From Mariniblastus sp964414815 (lineage in GTDB: Bacteria > Planctomycetota > Planctomycetia > Pirellulales > Pirellulaceae): DNA of 64,000 bases. The notes under the pieces were generated by a model, which had not been told where the DNA came from, did no database searches, and saw nothing but the letters and a program-made list of their open reading frames with translations. The stretch spans positions 18,601 to 82,600 of the forward strand of contig CAYPXY010000016.1 of assembly GCA_964414815.1 (NCBI GenBank), given 5' to 3'. Both the position numbers and the translations under genes were made by a program. Shown piece by piece: positions 62,194 to 64,000 of the stretch (within the stretch, counting starts at the first letter, position 1; each line of letters begins with the position of its first letter).

Positions 62194-63170
62194 AGTTTGA
62201 TCGAATCCAGCGTAACCCAAAACAGGCTGAACGCATTAAGCCCCATGTGCAGCAGGATGCCGGGGATCAAACTGCCGGTTCGGTAAAACAAATAGCCCAA
62301 CACCAGGCTCAGAAAAAACAACGGGATCGGTGCTGGCCCTTGGCCCAAGTGTACCAGTGCAAACGCCAGCGACGCCAACACGATCGCTACAATCGGGTTT
62401 TGCGATCGTGCTATTGAAGTCAGGTCAGTGCCACTAAGATTGGGCTCGTCCCCCACACCCACGGCTCCCATGTCGGCAGCACTGCCTTCGTCCCACCCGC
62501 CTCCGATCAAGCGATCCATGGAAGCCGATGGAGGAATCGCCCGCTGCAACCAGGCTTGCAGAATCCCTCGAAAGAAAAACTCTTCGCAGATCGGCGCGAC
62601 AATCACTGCGGATAACCAAGCCATGATCCACATCAGCGGTACCCCATCCCCCTGCTTGCGAATCATGTCCATCGTCGGATGTTGATAGGGAACCAGTTCC
62701 GCCAGTTTGCTTTGCAACAAGAGGATCGGCGGAATCACAAGAATAAATGCGGCGACGGCGTATTTAATTTTCGGACGGAGGTCTTCGAGATCAAGCCCCA
62801 TGGCCTGCCAAGTCCGATAACGCTGTTTGACAAACCCGATAGCAAGCCCGGTCACAGCGATCTGCACCAGAATGACCACGGCAATCAATACAGGGTCCAG
62901 ATGAGCTGACTGGTTGGTTGCTTCAGCATTCTCGTTGACAACTTGCTCGGGACTTAAAATCAGGCTATAGGCCACCGCCGCAACCAACTGCCCCATGAAC
63001 CAGATGAAGTACACGCCCGCCACATCGACCAGACCGATGGGCGACGGTTGATAACGGTTCTCAGGCAACCACTGGCCGGTCTCGCGCCAATGCTTTACGA
63101 ATGCCACCCAACCTGCGACACAGGCGACACAAAGCGAAATAAAAGTGAACTGGAAGAGTTGGGGAATCAC
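62190..63170 (-). CDS. CPBP-family intramembrane metalloprotease
   Basis: A 326-residue polytopic protein. The abortive-infection/CAAX protease signature is intact: APICEEFFFRGILQAWLQRA (EExxxR), FALVHLGQG (His) and GILLHMGLNAF (His/Asn). About seven membrane helices. An insert of about 45 residues rich in Gly/Asp/Ser (MDRLIGGGWDEGSAADMGAV onward) lies between the EExxxR and the first His helix, which is unusual. Physiological substrate unknown; members process prenylated or other membrane proteins. Confidence 0.88.
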   Translation of the reverse strand: MIPQLFQFTFISLCVACVAGWVAFVKHWRETGQWLPENRYQPSPIGLVDVAGVYFIWFMGQLVAAVAYSLILSPEQVVNENAEATNQSAHLDPVLIAVVILVQIAVTGLAIGFVKQRYRTWQAMGLDLEDLRPKIKYAVAAFILVIPPILLLQSKLAELVPYQHPTMDMIRKQGDGVPLMWIMAWLSAVIVAPICEEFFFRGILQAWLQRAIPPSASMDRLIGGGWDEGSAADMGAVGVGDEPNLSGTDLTSIARSQNPIVAIVLASLAFALVHLGQGPAPIPLFFLSLVLGYLFYRTGSLIPGILLHMGLNAFSLFWVTLDSIKL

Positions 63171-63205
63171 GGATGGAGTGCGATGTTGTTCTCTTACTGA
63201 TCACA

Positions 63206-63802
63206 TTACATGCGAAACACTTCGCGGCTTCCCCAAACGTAGAGGTATCCTGAATGGATCGTCGAAGCCAGAGCCAACCACACCAGCACAATCGTGGACA
63301 GGTTTAGCCATGCCGGAAGCTCAGTGGTTCCTCCCTGCTTCATCGCCAAAGCCAATAAACAGGCGACAACGGCCGCACACTGAAACACCATTTTCAGCTT
63401 GCCGGCGAACTTGGCGGAAAAATCGCCGCCTGAACCTTCCACCAGACTTCGCAGCACCGTCACCAGCAACTCCCGTCCCACGACGACCACGGCCATCCAG
63501 CCCGTAATTTTAGCGTACCATGGAAAGGCGGGCGCCATTTCTACCGCCAGCATGATAAACGCACCGCAAATCAAGATCTTGTCACAGAAGGGATCCAGAA
63601 TCCGCCCCACCTGAGTCACCAGTTTATATTTCCGCGCATACCAGCCGTCAAACCAATCGGTTCCCGCAGCCAACAGAAAAAAGACCAGCGCCGCCCAATA
63701 GAATTTGAGCGGGATCAGGATGAACAGCACGAATGAAAGAATCAGTCTTGCAAACGTGACTTGATTGGGAACATTGAAAACGACGGAATTCGCGGCATTC
63801 AT
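63206..63802 (-). CDS. pgsA: CDP-diacylglycerol-glycerol-3-phosphate 3-phosphatidyltransferase
   Basis: Makes phosphatidylglycerol phosphate. A 198-residue membrane protein with the CDP-alcohol phosphotransferase motif D-x2-D-G-x2-A-R-x8-G-x3-D-x3-D in DWFDGWYARKYKLVTQVGRI and LDPFCDK. The N-terminus (NVPNQVTFARLILSFVLFIL) is typical of PgsA. About five helices. It lies 35 nt upstream of the CPBP gene on the same strand and could be co-transcribed with it. Confidence 0.92.
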   Translation of the reverse strand: MNAANSVVFNVPNQVTFARLILSFVLFILIPLKFYWAALVFFLLAAGTDWFDGWYARKYKLVTQVGRILDPFCDKILICGAFIMLAVEMAPAFPWYAKITGWMAVVVVGRELLVTVLRSLVEGSGGDFSAKFAGKLKMVFQCAAVVACLLALAMKQGGTTELPAWLNLSTIVLVWLALASTIHSGYLYVWGSREVFRM

Positions 63803-63946
63803 GAGTTAGATTTCGCGAGCAGGAACAGCGACATCAGTTTCAGGCTTCCAGCCCGACATCCGATTAGCTTAACTGCTGGAGCGATCTTTGTTAACCAACC
63901 CAGCCAAAAAATACGTGAATGAGGGCGTGTGCAGCGGCCGTTTAGC

Positions 63947-63990
63947 CTCTATGGAGTGCGGGACTCTTGTCCCGCTATCGTTTCTATGGC
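63947..63990. repeat. Copy of the covarying palindrome at the window edge
   Basis: CTATGGAGT flanks a hairpin GCGGGAC (63958-63964), loop TCTT, GTCCCGC (63969-63975), then TATCGTTTCTATGG. The flanks match the array at 41876-42168 while the arms are different yet complementary. Confidence 0.75.
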
Positions 63991-64000
63991 TTCGGACGGT

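Overview
The window looks like chromosomal DNA of a flagellated planctomycete, most likely of the Pirellulales (Rhodopirellula/Blastopirellula type). Evidence: a DUF1559 pseudopilin, a PEP-CTERM protein, a formylmethanofuran:H4MPT formyltransferase, a VWA/Gly-rich secreted giant, outer-membrane porins, and several families of intergenic palindromic repeats. No tRNA, rRNA, CRISPR array, transposase or integrase was recognised.

Layout. (1) 0.2-2.5 kb: fhcD (C1 metabolism) coupled to a GT4 glycosyltransferase. (2) 2.5-17.6 kb: flagellar block. flgE, flgD and fliK lie on the minus strand behind a near-perfect sigma-54 promoter. A four-gene, start/stop-coupled minus-strand unit follows (two TPR envelope proteins, a coiled-coil protein, a sigma-54 activator). 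Then flgM, fliC, fliD and fliS on the plus strand, an HDOD-GGDEF protein and a DUF454 membrane protein. (3) 18-21.4 kb: PEP-CTERM protein, rsmG, an MmgE/PrpD protein. (4) 21.4-37.2 kb: iron block. A minus-strand uptake/release operon (HmuTUV-like ABC transporter, frameshifted YncE-like beta-propeller, IroE/Fes-like periplasmic esterase) faces a plus-strand biosynthetic operon (MFS exporter, EntC, EntE, EntB isochorismatase, separate aryl carrier protein, EntF-like C-A-T-TE NRPS, EntA). This is a complete enterobactin-type catecholate pathway except for the phosphopantetheinyl transferase and outer-membrane receptor. (5) 37.5-52 kb: outer-membrane protein, pseudokinase, degenerate EAL-HDOD protein, GYF/YbjQ protein, AtuA-family protein, planctomycete-type orphan, phosphate-selective porin, ispD, HtrA protease, orphan secreted protein. 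(6) 52-62 kb: VWA/STN/TPR giant, DUF1559 pseudopilin and a tightly packed run of four glycosyltransferase-like genes. (7) 62.2-63.8 kb: CPBP protease and pgsA.

Main points of interest: the enterobactin-type locus with a split EntB and a sequence motif shared by its two divergent promoters; a single-base homopolymer frameshift in the propeller gene; the flagellar activator coupled to STN/TPR envelope proteins; and at least five families of structured intergenic repeats, including a 169-bp element that can fold as a three-hairpin cloverleaf and a short repeat whose hairpin arms covary between copies. Assignments come from reading the translated sequence and recalling family motifs; no database search was run.
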